A DNA stretch of 36,238 bases, taken from an uncultured Bacteroidales bacterium. Its GTDB lineage: Bacteria > Bacteroidota > Bacteroidia > Bacteroidales > P3. Every line of letters starts with the position of its first letter. Positions within the stretch are counted from its first letter, which is position 1. The DNA is taken from positions 1-36,238 of the forward strand of contig CAMIVE010000015.1 in NCBI GenBank assembly GCA_946401725.1, read 5' to 3'. Below, piece after piece: positions 22,807 through 30,426 of this stretch. The notes under the pieces are model-generated. The model did not search any database and was not told the origin of the DNA. It was given only the letters and a program-made list of their open reading frames with translations. Both the position numbers and the translations under genes were made by a program.

Positions 22807-22910
22807 TCCCCTTTTACTCCCAATTATAGTAACGTCCACTTTAACTTCCCCTTTAACTTCCATTTTTACTTCCCCTTTTACTCCCACTTAAAGAAACGTC
22901 CATTTTAAAC
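22807..22910. repeat. 12-nt tandem repeat, TCCATTTTAACT family (copy 2, largest)
   Basis: Units of 12 nt, most beginning TCC and ending ACT: TCCCCTTTTACT, TCCACTTTAACT, TCCCCTTTAACT, TCCATTTTTACT, TCCCCTTTTACT, TCCATTTTAAAC. Two 16-nt spacers interrupt them at 22819-22834 and 22883-22898, and these resemble each other (CCCA...A-rich...AACG). The whole array lies just upstream of the rlmD start codon and is open in its frame. Confidence 0.82.
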
Positions 22911-22941
22911 AAAAAAAGAAGTATTGACCTCAATACTTCTT
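22911..22941 (-). terminator. Terminator of rpmH
   Basis: 9-bp perfect stem GAAGTATTG / CAATACTTC (22918-22926 and 22931-22939), loop ACCT, followed on the minus strand by a run of seven U. A smaller hairpin, GCTATTC / GAATAGC (22960-22966 and 22972-22978), precedes it. Confidence 0.88.
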
Positions 22942-23010
22942 CCTCTCTTTAGCAATGAAGCTATTCTTCTTGAATAGCCCGCACGTTTCAGGATAATTGC
23001 AAAGCGTTTT

Positions 23011-23157
23011 TTAGCGCTCGTCGGAGACGGTGAGTTTCTTTCTTCCTTTTCTGCGGCGTGCAGCCAACACTTTTCTGCCATTTGCCGTCGACATTCTCTG
23101 ACGGAAACCGTGCTTATTTGCTCTTTTTCTGCGTGATGGTTGGAATGTTCTCTTCAT
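23011..23157 (-). CDS. rpmH: 50S ribosomal protein bL34
   Basis: A 48-residue gene that begins [20 protein letters not shown], continues [20 protein letters not shown] and ends KLTVSDER. This is the canonical L34, including the conserved HGFR and [14 protein letters not shown] pattern with a short Bacteroidota-type tail. It is a small basic protein of the large subunit. It appears to be transcribed alone: a good promoter lies just upstream and a terminator follows. The rnpA gene that accompanies it in many bacteria is not present here. Confidence 0.97.
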   Translation of the reverse strand: MKRTFQPSRRKRANKHGFRQRMSTANGRKVLAARRRKGRKKLTVSDER

Positions 23158-23177
23158 TTTTACTCAAATTTGGAAGT

Positions 23178-23208
23178 GCAAAAGTACACAAAAAAAACAA
23201 ACCGTCAA
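23178..23208 (-). promoter_or_regulatory. Promoter of rpmH
   Basis: On the minus strand TTG (23206-23208), a 19-nt spacer, then TACTTTTGC (23178-23186). The predicted leader is only about 15 nt. Confidence 0.75.
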
Positions 23209-23310
23209 CAAAAAATGTTTAAAACTTTCTTAATGGAAATATAAAATACTTAAAATAAACGAAATAAAAAATATTATCTGTGATTGTTTTTCCATGTCGA
23301 AAAAAGTCTG

Positions 23311-23318
23311 TACATTTG
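23311..23318 (+). promoter_or_regulatory. -7 box upstream of the TPR-like/secG genes
   Basis: TACATTTG followed by C, matching TAnnTTTG, 33 nt before the ATG at 23351. The -33 region is T-rich without a clear TTTG. Confidence 0.6.
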
Positions 23319-23350
23319 CATTTTGATTTTTTAGGCACGAAAATTACAAA

Positions 23351-24025
23351 ATGATGGATAAATCAGCATTTAATGTCAAGTTGTCAAACCTTTGTCGTTA
23401 CTCCATGATTGACAAGTCGGAAATCCAGCAGGAGAAAAACCGCTTCCCCTACTGCGCACTGCTGCAGATGATGGATATCCTAAGCGACAAGGCTACAGGC
23501 ACTTCGCAGTGGGAGGAACGCTTCCTGCCCCGTGTCGCGCTCTACCTCCCCGACAACTCGAGACTCAATTCCTACCTTTCTCAGGTCTCCCTCACGGAAA
23601 TCCAGACGCCGGCCGACTTGAAAGCCAAGCAGGAGGTGGAACAGGCGAAAAGCCAAGAATACAGCGCTACGGAACCGGAATCATTCGATATCATGAAGGA
23701 AATCAATGCTTATCAGGAGGTTTCTTTCAAAACAGCTCCCAAGAGCGTGATTCTGTCCAAATTTCTCGAAACGGGCAATTACAAACCAGAAGAATTGGGC
23801 GACGTAGATGCGGTTCCTATCGAAGTTTTAGGTAAAAAAAGCATCCAGGCAGACGATTCGTTAGATACTGAAACTCTTGCAATTGTGCTCGAAAAACAGG
23901 GCAAATTCGATATGGCGGTCGCCGTATATGAAAAATTAATTGTAAAATATCCCGAAAAAAGTAGTACTTTTGCACTCCGAATTTCGGAACTGAAAAGCAA
24001 AATCGAAAATAACAAAACTAAATAA
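23351..24025 (+). CDS. TPR-like protein upstream of secG
   Basis: A 224-residue protein with no signal peptide. The C-terminal part (LAIVLEKQGKFDMAVAVYEKL, then IVKYPEKSSTFALRISELK) looks like one or two TPR helices; the middle is charged and probably flexible. A protein of this type upstream of secG is a common arrangement in Bacteroidales, but its role is not established. secG begins 3 nt after its stop codon, so they are surely co-transcribed. The start could also be the second ATG (MM at 23351/23354). No catalytic motif was recognised. Confidence 0.8.
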   Translation: MMDKSAFNVKLSNLCRYSMIDKSEIQQEKNRFPYCALLQMMDILSDKATGTSQWEERFLPRVALYLPDNSRLNSYLSQVSLTEIQTPADLKAKQEVEQAKSQEYSATEPESFDIMKEINAYQEVSFKTAPKSVILSKFLETGNYKPEELGDVDAVPIEVLGKKSIQADDSLDTETLAIVLEKQGKFDMAVAVYEKLIVKYPEKSSTFALRISELKSKIENNKTK

Positions 24026-24028
24026 ACC

Positions 24029-24382
24029 ATGTACAATTTTATCGTAATTCTGATTCTGATTGTCAGCGTGCTTTTGGCTATTGTCGTGTTGGTGCAGAAC
24101 TCCAAGGGGGGTGGCTTGGCTGCCAACTTCTCTGCCCCCAACCAGATTATGGGTGTACGTAAAACTACTGATTTCCTCGAGAAAGCTACTTGGACCCTCG
24201 CCGCTGCTTTGGTTGTACTCAGCCTCATCGCTACGATTTCTATCCATTCGGGTAAGAAAACCGAAGCTCAGAAAAATGTCGTCAGTACCGACAAGGTGGA
24301 GCAGGTTCCTTCTGCAGCCAACGCTATGCAGGGCAATGCGGCTACTCCTAATGCCGCTTCCGATGCCGCTCCGCAGCAATAA
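24029..24382 (+). CDS. secG: Preprotein translocase subunit SecG
   Basis: SecG is the small accessory subunit of the SecYEG channel in the inner membrane and helps SecA-driven export. The 117-residue protein has two membrane segments at about 3-21 and 56-76, separated by the conserved loop VLVQNSKGGGLAANF, with ANQIMG-type residues following (APNQIMGVRKTTDFLEKATW). The C-terminal tail of about 35 residues is Ala/Asn/Gln-rich and probably unstructured. It follows the TPR-like gene closely and is followed by a strong terminator, so this is a two-gene operon. Confidence 0.93.
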   Translation: MYNFIVILILIVSVLLAIVVLVQNSKGGGLAANFSAPNQIMGVRKTTDFLEKATWTLAAALVVLSLIATISIHSGKKTEAQKNVVSTDKVEQVPSAANAMQGNAATPNAASDAAPQQ

Positions 24383-24406
24383 GCATTGTCTGAATCAAAA
24401 CAATAG

Positions 24407-24438
24407 AGAGATTTGCCGCAAGGCAAGTCTCTTTTTTT
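24407..24438 (+). terminator. Terminator of secG operon
   Basis: 11-bp stem AGAGATTTGCC / GGCAAGTCTCT with one G-U pair and a GCAA tetraloop (24407-24417 and 24422-24432), followed by a run of T. Confidence 0.93.
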
Positions 24439-24447
24439 GATTATATA

Positions 24448-25887
24448 ATGAACCGCGTCGAAAAGCTTATATTCTCCTTCTTCCCGCATGAACCTACCGC
24501 TGGACAGCGGGAGGCTTGTGCCGAGATGGTGCAGTTCCTTTTCGACCCTGACCCCCATGCGGCATTCCTCCTCAAAGGGTACGCCGGAACGGGCAAGACA
24601 TCGCTCGTGGCGGCACTTATCAAGGCAGCGCCTCGGCTGAAGATCAGAACACTGCTCCTCGCCCCTACCGGACGTGCGGCCAAGGTGCTGTCGGGCTACG
24701 CCCGCAAGCAGGCGTTCACCATCCATAAGAAAATCTATACCACCGTGACGGACGCACATGGCAATATCCGCTGTGTGCGTGCCCGGAACAAGCACTCTTA
24801 TACGCTGTTCATCGTTGACGAGGCTTCCATGATCAGCGCCAAGGCGGACGACTACAGCCTGCTGGGTCGCCACTCGCTGTTGGAGGACTTGATAGACTAT
24901 GTCAACGACGGCTCCCACTGCCGCTTGATGCTGATCGGCGACGGCGCACAGCTGCCGCCGGTGGGTTCGGCGGAAAGCCCTGCTTTGTCGCCCGCTTACC
25001 TGCAGTCGCTCGCCGAGCTGAGGGTGCGTCAGGTGGAACTGACCGAGGTGGTGCGTCAGGAGCGCCTGTCGGGTATCCTCGCCAACGCGACGAATCTCCG
25101 TAACTGTCTCGCCTCGATGGCGGATTACGACGAGGTGCCGCTGCCGTTGTTCCGTTCCGACGGCTTCAATGACGTGGTACGCCTGTCGGGTGGCGAACTG
25201 GAAGAGACGCTCAACAAAGAGTACGGCTCGGGGGTGCTGGAAGACACGGTCTTTGTCTGTCGTAGCAACAAGCGGGCCAATCTCTTCAACCAGGCCATCC
25301 GCAACCGGGTGCTCTTCCGTGAAGATGAGGTGGGTACAGGGGACTACCTCATGGTGGTCAAGAACAACTACCACTGGCTGGAGGACGACTCGGGCATCGG
25401 CTTCATCGCCAATGGCGATATCGTCGAGGTGCTGGGCGCACGCCACTATGAGGAACTCTACGGATTCCATTTCGTCGATGTCACGCTGCGGTTCATCGAC
25501 TACCCCGACGCGCCGACGCTCGACTGCAAACTGTTGCTCGAAACACTCCATTCGGAGTCGCCGTCGCTGACACGCGAGGAGTCGCAAAAGCTTTTCTCGG
25601 CGGTGATGGAGGACTACGTCGACCTTCCGACGCAGGCGGAACGGCTTAACGCGCTTCGCGCCAACCCCTACTACAACGCCTTGCAAGTCAAATTCGCCTA
25701 TGCCCTTACCTGCCATAAGACGCAGGGCGGCCAGTGGCCCGTGGTTTTTGTAGATCAGGGATACCTCACCGACGATATGCTCGACAAGGAGTATCTCCGA
25801 TGGCTTTATACCGCCCTCACCCGCGCCACCGAGCGTGTCTATCTCCTCAACTTCGACAGCAAGTTCTTCCCCGCACCGTCAGAATAA
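24448..25887 (+). CDS. RecD-like superfamily 1 DNA helicase
   Basis: A 479-residue ATP-dependent helicase. Walker A is GYAGTGKTS at 44-52, Walker B IVDEASM at 122-128, motif III GDGAQLPPVG, and the C-terminal UvrD_C_2-type segment FAYALTCHKTQGGQWPVVFV followed by LRWLYTALTRATERVYLLNF carries motifs V-VI. This is the RecD/Pif1-like arrangement, acting 5' to 3' on DNA in known relatives. It is much shorter than RecD2 and has no partner recB or recC nearby, so it probably works alone in repair or replication. It begins just past the secG terminator, with no obvious own -7 box, so read-through could contribute. Confidence 0.9.
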   Translation: MNRVEKLIFSFFPHEPTAGQREACAEMVQFLFDPDPHAAFLLKGYAGTGKTSLVAALIKAAPRLKIRTLLLAPTGRAAKVLSGYARKQAFTIHKKIYTTVTDAHGNIRCVRARNKHSYTLFIVDEASMISAKADDYSLLGRHSLLEDLIDYVNDGSHCRLMLIGDGAQLPPVGSAESPALSPAYLQSLAELRVRQVELTEVVRQERLSGILANATNLRNCLASMADYDEVPLPLFRSDGFNDVVRLSGGELEETLNKEYGSGVLEDTVFVCRSNKRANLFNQAIRNRVLFREDEVGTGDYLMVVKNNYHWLEDDSGIGFIANGDIVEVLGARHYEELYGFHFVDVTLRFIDYPDAPTLDCKLLLETLHSESPSLTREESQKLFSAVMEDYVDLPTQAERLNALRANPYYNALQVKFAYALTCHKTQGGQWPVVFVDQGYLTDDMLDKEYLRWLYTALTRATERVYLLNFDSKFFPAPSE

Positions 25888-25908
25888 AGTGCGGTGCAGG
25901 TTTTTTTT
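25871..25908 (+). terminator. Terminator overlapping the end of the helicase gene
   Basis: CCGCAC / GTGCGG (25871-25876 and 25889-25894) or alternatively GCACCG / CGGTGC (25873-25878 and 25892-25897), followed by AGG and eight T. The stop codon (25885-25887) lies in the loop. Confidence 0.65.
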
Positions 25909-25995
25909 CAAAAGGCTTCTTCTCAATTTTTCTTTTGTCAAAAGTGAAGCAAGCGCCTCCGGCAAAAGAAAAGTTGAAAGAAACCCTTTGGCAAA
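25904..25995. repeat. Short copy of the T-rich composite repeat, nearly self-inverted
   Basis: 25904-25937 is identical over 34 nt to 16706-16739. A second segment, CAAAAGAAAAGTTG (25963-25976), is the reverse complement of CAATTTTTCTTTTG (25924-25937) with one mismatch. The bases between them match, in inverted orientation, the GCCGGAGG...TTGC...TCACTTTT block at about 16738-16765. It looks like an inverted duplication of the left end of the 16683 element. Confidence 0.7.
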
Positions 25996-26018
25996 AAAGA
26001 ATACCCTTTAGTAATTGC

Positions 26019-26053
26019 AAAAAAAAAAGCATCCCGCAGGGGATGCTTTTTTT
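26019..26053. terminator. Bidirectional terminator between helicase and HU genes
   Basis: 7-bp stem GCATCCC / GGGATGC (26029-26035 and 26040-26046), loop GCAG, with a run of about ten A before it and eight T after it. It can end minus-strand HU transcripts and plus-strand read-through. Confidence 0.88.
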
Positions 26054-26069
26054 TCACTACAGAGATTCC

Positions 26070-26327
26070 TTAGAATTTCTTGCTGGCTTTGAATTTCAAA
26101 ACTTTCTTTGCGGGAATCTTGATGGATTTACCGGTACGCGGGTTTTTACCCTTGCGAGCGGGTCTGTTCTGCATGGCGAAGGTGCCGAAGCCGATCAGAG
26201 CGATTTTGTCACCACCCTTCAGGGTCTCTTTGGTGACTTCGGTAAGAGCGTTGAAAGCTTTTGCGGCGTCAACTTTGGTCATGCCGGCTTTCTTGGCAAC
26301 AGCTGCGATTAATTCTGTTTTGTTCAT
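26070..26327 (-). CDS. HU family DNA-binding protein
   Basis: An 85-residue bacterial histone-like protein of the HU/IHF family. It has the N-terminal helices (MNKTELIAAVAKKAGMTK), the turn LIGFGTF-type segment KIALIGFGTFAMQNRPARKG, and the beta-arm signature GKNPRTGKSIKIPAKKVLKFK. HU bends and compacts DNA. The length is slightly shorter than the typical 90. It is a single-gene unit: a TATATTTG promoter lies about 40 nt upstream, and a bidirectional terminator follows. HU or IHF-type cannot be settled, but the sequence is more HU-like. Confidence 0.95.
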   Translation of the reverse strand: MNKTELIAAVAKKAGMTKVDAAKAFNALTEVTKETLKGGDKIALIGFGTFAMQNRPARKGKNPRTGKSIKIPAKKVLKFKASKKF

Positions 26328-26367
26328 GTTGATGAATTTGAGGGTTAAACAATCAATTTTTGACGAT

Positions 26368-26376
26368 GCAAATATA
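26368..26376 (-). promoter_or_regulatory. -7 box of the HU gene
   Basis: On the minus strand TATATTTGC, about 41 nt upstream of the HU start codon. The -33 region is A-rich with no clear TTG. Confidence 0.7.
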
Positions 26377-26441
26377 AGTAGTTTTTTTTTAATTACATAT
26401 ATTTTTTTGAAAAAAAAATAATAAAATTTTACACAAAAATT

Positions 26442-27389
26442 TTAAAATATTAATTTCCAATTATATACATCGTACCCTCGCAAAAATTCTTCAACAGAAA
26501 TTTTCTTCTTTCCGCTGATTTGCAGGCTTAAAATCTTGATAAATCCGTCACTCACGCCGATTTTTAACTCCTTTTTTTTGTCAGTTTCGAGTCTTCCGGC
26601 GATGCTGTTTTCGGCTTTTTCATAGGCGACATCGAATATTTTCAGGTATATGGGGTTGCCTTGCCCGTCCTGTAGGGTGGTGGTGGCGGCAGGGTAGGGG
26701 GAGAGGCCGCGGACGAAGTTGCGGATATCGTTGCCGTTCCTGTGCCAGTCGATGGCGCAGTCTTGCTTGAAGATCTTCGGGGCGGCTTTCAACGGTTCCT
26801 CCTGTAGTTGTGTCTGGGGGGTGATACGGTGGCTGAACAGTCCGTCGAGGGTCTCCACCACCAACTCGCTGCCCATGGCGGCCAGCCGGTCGTGGAGGCT
26901 TTCGGCGTTGTCGTCGTCGCTGATGGGGGTCTCGCGCTGCAGCAGCAGCTGTCCCTCGTCGATGCGTTCGTTGAGTAGGAACGTGGTCACGCCGCTTTTG
27001 GCTTCGCCGTTGATAAGGGCCCAGTTGATGGGGGCGGCGCCGCGGTACTGGGGCAGTAGCGAGGCGTGCAGGTTGAAAGTGCCCAGGGGAGGCATGGCCC
27101 ACACTTCGCGGGGCAGCATGCGGAACGCCACCACGACAAACAGGTCGGCTTGGAGCGATTGCAGCGTCTCCAGGAATTCGGGATTGCGCAATTTCTCGGG
27201 CTGCAACACGGGGATGCCGTGCTCCAGGGCGTAGCTTTTGACAGGGGAGAAGGTGAGCTTCAGTCCCCGTCCGGTCTGGCGGTCAGGCACGGTGACCACG
27301 GCGGCGACCTCGTAGCCGTGCTGTACGATGGCGTCGAGCGATGCCACCGCAAAATCGGGTGTGCCCATGAAGACAATGCGTCGACTCAT
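26442..27389 (-). CDS. fmt: Methionyl-tRNA formyltransferase
   Basis: Fmt transfers a formyl group from 10-formyltetrahydrofolate to initiator Met-tRNA. The 315-residue protein starts MSRRIVFMGTPDFAVASLDA, has the substrate motif HASLLPQYRGAAPINW at 108-123, and the expected catalytic residues N106, H108 and D144 (ERIDEG). The C-terminal domain (from about 210) is the OB-like anticodon-side domain. It starts 2 nt after the stop of ribH, so it is co-transcribed. No def gene is adjacent, although fmt and def are often paired in bacteria. Confidence 0.96.
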   Translation of the reverse strand: MSRRIVFMGTPDFAVASLDAIVQHGYEVAAVVTVPDRQTGRGLKLTFSPVKSYALEHGIPVLQPEKLRNPEFLETLQSLQADLFVVVAFRMLPREVWAMPPLGTFNLHASLLPQYRGAAPINWALINGEAKSGVTTFLLNERIDEGQLLLQRETPISDDDNAESLHDRLAAMGSELVVETLDGLFSHRITPQTQLQEEPLKAAPKIFKQDCAIDWHRNGNDIRNFVRGLSPYPAATTTLQDGQGNPIYLKIFDVAYEKAENSIAGRLETDKKKELKIGVSDGFIKILSLQISGKKKISVEEFLRGYDVYNWKLIF

Positions 27390-27391
27390 GG

Positions 27392-27889
27392 CTATTCCTC
27401 CAACTTCCGTTGCAGTGCCACCATCTTAAGAGCCGTGACAGCTCCTTCCACGCCTTTGTTGCCGTGTTTGCCGCCGGCACGGTCCAGCGCCTGCTGCATG
27501 TCGTTGGTGGTCAGCAGGCTGAAGATGACGGGACGCTCATGCTTCAGCGCCACATTGGTGATGCCCTGCGACACAGCCTCGCAGATAAAGTCGAAGTGGC
27601 GGGTCTCGCCTTGGATGACACAGCCGATGCAGATGACGGCGTCCAGACGGCTGTCGTTTTTCATCATCAGATCGGCACCGGTAGTGAGTTCGAAGCTGCC
27701 CGGCACATGGACGATGGGGATGTTCTCGGTGGCGACACCGTATTGCAGCAGGGTGTCGAGCGCACCCTGTGCCAGCGCGTTGGTGATTTCGCTGTTCCAT
27801 TCGGCTACAACAATACCTATGCGGAATGCTTCTCCCGAAGGCACCTCCGCCGCATTGTATTCAGATAAGTTCTTTTTCTTGGTGATCAT
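27392..27889 (-). CDS. ribH: 6,7-Dimethyl-8-ribityllumazine synthase
   Basis: RibH condenses 5-amino-6-ribitylaminouracil with 3,4-dihydroxybutanone 4-phosphate in riboflavin synthesis. The 165-residue protein carries IVVAEWNSEIT near 26-36, the PGSFELT phosphate/substrate loop at 63-69, and GCVIQGETRHFDFI at 89-102 with the catalytic His 98. The length matches. It is placed between the M23 peptidase gene (55 nt upstream) and fmt (2 nt downstream). No other rib genes are present in the window, and no FMN riboswitch-like element was recognised in front of it. Confidence 0.96.
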   Translation of the reverse strand: MITKKKNLSEYNAAEVPSGEAFRIGIVVAEWNSEITNALAQGALDTLLQYGVATENIPIVHVPGSFELTTGADLMMKNDSRLDAVICIGCVIQGETRHFDFICEAVSQGITNVALKHERPVIFSLLTTNDMQQALDRAGGKHGNKGVEGAVTALKMVALQRKLEE

Positions 27890-27944
27890 ATTATTTATTG
27901 TTTTTATTCTTGTTTATTATACGCACCATGTGGTAACGGTCTTC

Positions 27945-28850
27945 TCACCGCACCCGAACCTTCATGCCGGCTTTCACTTTCTTGAGGTCGGGGTTCAGCC
28001 GTTTCAGTTCCGCTACGGTGGTGCTGTGCTGCATGGCGATGAGCTCCAGCGTGTCGTCCTTGGTGGCGGTATGGTAAACCTCACGGGGTTGTTGGCGCGT
28101 GGGACGCTCTTTGATGATGCTCTTGTCGGCTTTGAAGACGGGGGGCTTGTTGCCTTTGGGGATGGTGATGCCGAAATAGGTCTTGTCGAGATGCAGCCGC
28201 CGCGTGCGCAGCGTGTAGTTCGAGAAATCCAGCAGCCATTCGGGGTCGAACGGTTCGTATTGGAATCGCACCTCGAAGTGCAGATGCGGCCCGGTGGAGT
28301 TGCCGGTACTGCCGCCCAGTCCGATGACGTCGCCGGCTTTGACTATCTGGCGGGGTTTGACAAGGATTTTCGACATGTGTCCGTAGACGGTCTCCAGTCC
28401 GTTCTCGTGACGGATCACCACCACGTTGCCGTATCCGCCCATGGTGCGGGCAATGCGTACCACGCCGGGGAAACAGGCATGTATGGGGTCGCCGGTGCGC
28501 AGCAGGATGTCTACGCCGCGGTGGGCCCGGTTGAACAAGGCACGCCAGCCGTAGGGCGACGTACGGATGTTCCTCATGGGGAAGCAGAACTCGCTGCTGT
28601 CTTTTATCAGGCGCAGGTTGACCTCGTCGGGCAAAGAGTCCATCGAGAGCTGCCGCAGCTTCACCGCCGCGCCGGAGAAATTGTCGTGGTAGAAAAGTCT
28701 CCACATGAGCACTTCTGAGCCGTCGCCCTGGTAGAATTGGGGCTCCTTCTTGCCGCCGCTATCCTTCTGCGCCTGCAAGGGCATCAGGAGGACCATCATC
28801 GCTGCCAGCGACAGCAACCTCGTCAAGTCTCTATGGAAATTGCTTCTCAT
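27945..28850 (-). CDS. M23 family metallopeptidase with LysM domain
   Basis: A 301-residue exported cell-wall enzyme. The signal peptide (RLLSLAAMMVLLMPLQAQ) covers the first 28 residues. The LytM/M23 core shows H110xxxD114 (HRGVD), GHM around 157-159 and HLHFE at 189-193, the zinc ligands being H110, D114 and H191. It hydrolyses peptidoglycan cross-bridges or regulates an amidase; activity is expected since all ligands are present. A C-terminal LysM-like region at about 258-301 (YHTATKDDTLELIA, then VKAGMKVRV) should bind peptidoglycan. It follows rpoN by 5 nt, probably one operon. Confidence 0.93.
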   Translation of the reverse strand: MRSNFHRDLTRLLSLAAMMVLLMPLQAQKDSGGKKEPQFYQGDGSEVLMWRLFYHDNFSGAAVKLRQLSMDSLPDEVNLRLIKDSSEFCFPMRNIRTSPYGWRALFNRAHRGVDILLRTGDPIHACFPGVVRIARTMGGYGNVVVIRHENGLETVYGHMSKILVKPRQIVKAGDVIGLGGSTGNSTGPHLHFEVRFQYEPFDPEWLLDFSNYTLRTRRLHLDKTYFGITIPKGNKPPVFKADKSIIKERPTRQQPREVYHTATKDDTLELIAMQHSTTVAELKRLNPDLKKVKAGMKVRVR

Positions 28851-28855
28851 TATGA

Positions 28856-30307
28856 TTAACCTACCTCTTTTCTCATTCGTCCTACGGGAATGCCCATACT
28901 TTCACGGTATTTGGTCACCGTGCGCCGCGACAGTTTGAACCCCTGTGCCTGTAGCTGCTGCGTCAAGGCCTCGTCGGTGAGGGGCTTACGCTTGTCCTCG
29001 CCGTCCACGATTTGCTGCAGGGCTTCTTTGATATGCTCTATGGCGAGCACTTCGCCCTCCTCGGTGACAACGGCTTTCGAGAAGAGCTCCTTGAGCAGGA
29101 AGGTGCCGAAATCGGTCTGCACATATTTCTCGTTCACCACCCGCGAGAGGGTCGACTCGTCGTATCCGCTCTCCTTGGCGATGTCTTTCAGCCGCATGGG
29201 TCGCAGGTCGGCGGTGTCGCCGCTCAGGAAATAGTCATACTGGTATTTCATGATGGCTGCCATGGTTCGCTGCAGGGTCTGCTCCCGTTGCTGCAAGGTG
29301 TCGATGAACCCCTGGGCGTCGTCGCTCTTGCTTTTGATGAACTGCAGCGTCTCGCGGTCGCCGCTGCTGAGTTTCTGCTGTGCCGAAAGCTGCTGCATCA
29401 TCTCTGTGTACTCGCTGTTCATGCGCAGCTTCGGACGGTTGCGGTCGTTGAGCGTGAAACTGAGCCGGTCTCCTTCGCGGACCACGATGAAGTCGGGGAT
29501 GACATAATGGGCGCCGCGGTGCTCCTCCCCACGTCCCCAGCCGGGTTTGGGATTCAGGCGTCGGATGACGCCGAGGATCTCCTTCAACGTTTTCTCGTCG
29601 ACTTTCAGCAGGGTCATCAGGGCGGCATAGTGCTTGTTGGACAGCTGGTCGAAGTACTTGTCGACCACCAGCGTGGCTTGCTCGGTCAGCGGGTCGGCCG
29701 ATTCCAGGCGGTGCAACTGCAGCGACAGGCACTCCTGCAGACTGGTGGCGCCGACGCCTGCGGGGTCGAATGACTGGATGACCTGCAGCATTTGCAGCAT
29801 CTCCTGCTCGGAGACCTCTATATTGTGGCGGAAGGCTAGGTCGTTGGCGATAATCTGGATGTCGCGGCCTAAGTAGCCCGAACCGTCAATGCTGCCGATA
29901 ATCTCCATGCCGATACGCTTCTCGCGGTCCGACAGGTTGCGCAGTTCCAGCTGGCGTATCAGCGACTCGGTGAACGACTCCGACTCGGAGACCTCGAACC
30001 GGCGTTCTTCGCGGTTGTAGTCGCGCTCCAGCCGTTCGCGGTAGCTGTAGTCGTCGTCATAGTAGTCGTCCATGTCGATGCCGTGGAAGTCCTCGTTATC
30101 GTCGGTCGTGTCGCTGTAGTCCTCCGTGGCGTCGTTCGGATAGTTCTCTTCTTCGGGTGCTTCTGCATCAAGCAGCGGGTTCTTCTCCACCTCCTCTTTG
30201 ATTTTCTGTTCCAGCTGTGTGACGGGGAGCTGCAGCAGTCGCATCAGAAGCAGCTGCTGAGGGGTCAGCTTCTGCTGCATCTTCATCTTCTGTCTTTGTG
30301 AGTTCAT
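28856..30307 (-). CDS. rpoN: RNA polymerase sigma-54 factor
   Basis: Sigma-54, which directs RNA polymerase to -24/-12 promoters and needs an AAA+ activator. The 483-residue protein has the glutamine-rich region I (QKLTPQQLLLMRLLQLPV), an acidic region II (EEENYPNDATEDYSDTTD), the core-binding domain, and a C-terminal RpoN box, SRRTVTKYRES at about 460-470. It is the first gene of a four-gene unit rpoN-M23-ribH-fmt. No sigma-54 activator is seen in the window. A short spacer before the gene has no clear promoter. The start MNSQRQKMKMQQKL could also be one of two later ATGs. Confidence 0.96.
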   Translation of the reverse strand: MNSQRQKMKMQQKLTPQQLLLMRLLQLPVTQLEQKIKEEVEKNPLLDAEAPEEENYPNDATEDYSDTTDDNEDFHGIDMDDYYDDDYSYRERLERDYNREERRFEVSESESFTESLIRQLELRNLSDREKRIGMEIIGSIDGSGYLGRDIQIIANDLAFRHNIEVSEQEMLQMLQVIQSFDPAGVGATSLQECLSLQLHRLESADPLTEQATLVVDKYFDQLSNKHYAALMTLLKVDEKTLKEILGVIRRLNPKPGWGRGEEHRGAHYVIPDFIVVREGDRLSFTLNDRNRPKLRMNSEYTEMMQQLSAQQKLSSGDRETLQFIKSKSDDAQGFIDTLQQREQTLQRTMAAIMKYQYDYFLSGDTADLRPMRLKDIAKESGYDESTLSRVVNEKYVQTDFGTFLLKELFSKAVVTEEGEVLAIEHIKEALQQIVDGEDKRKPLTDEALTQQLQAQGFKLSRRTVTKYRESMGIPVGRMRKEVG

Positions 30308-30426
30308 GGTAGTTTGTAGGTTTAGGTTTGTCCTAAGGGGACGAATAATAGTTACACGGATGCTTGTCTTTTTATATAAAGAGATAACAGAAAACCTTGG
30401 AAAAAAGTATCCCGACGCTGTTTTTT

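Noticed and set aside
24268-25716. 482-codon minus-strand frame opposite the helicase
   Set aside because: All helicase motifs are on the plus strand; the antisense product has no recognisable feature.
27890-27944. Possible FMN riboswitch before ribH
   Set aside because: The spacer is only 55 nt and AT-rich, too short for the six-stem aptamer.
27066-28718. 550-codon plus-strand frame opposite fmt, ribH and the M23 gene
   Set aside because: It covers parts of three well-identified genes on the other strand and their gaps.
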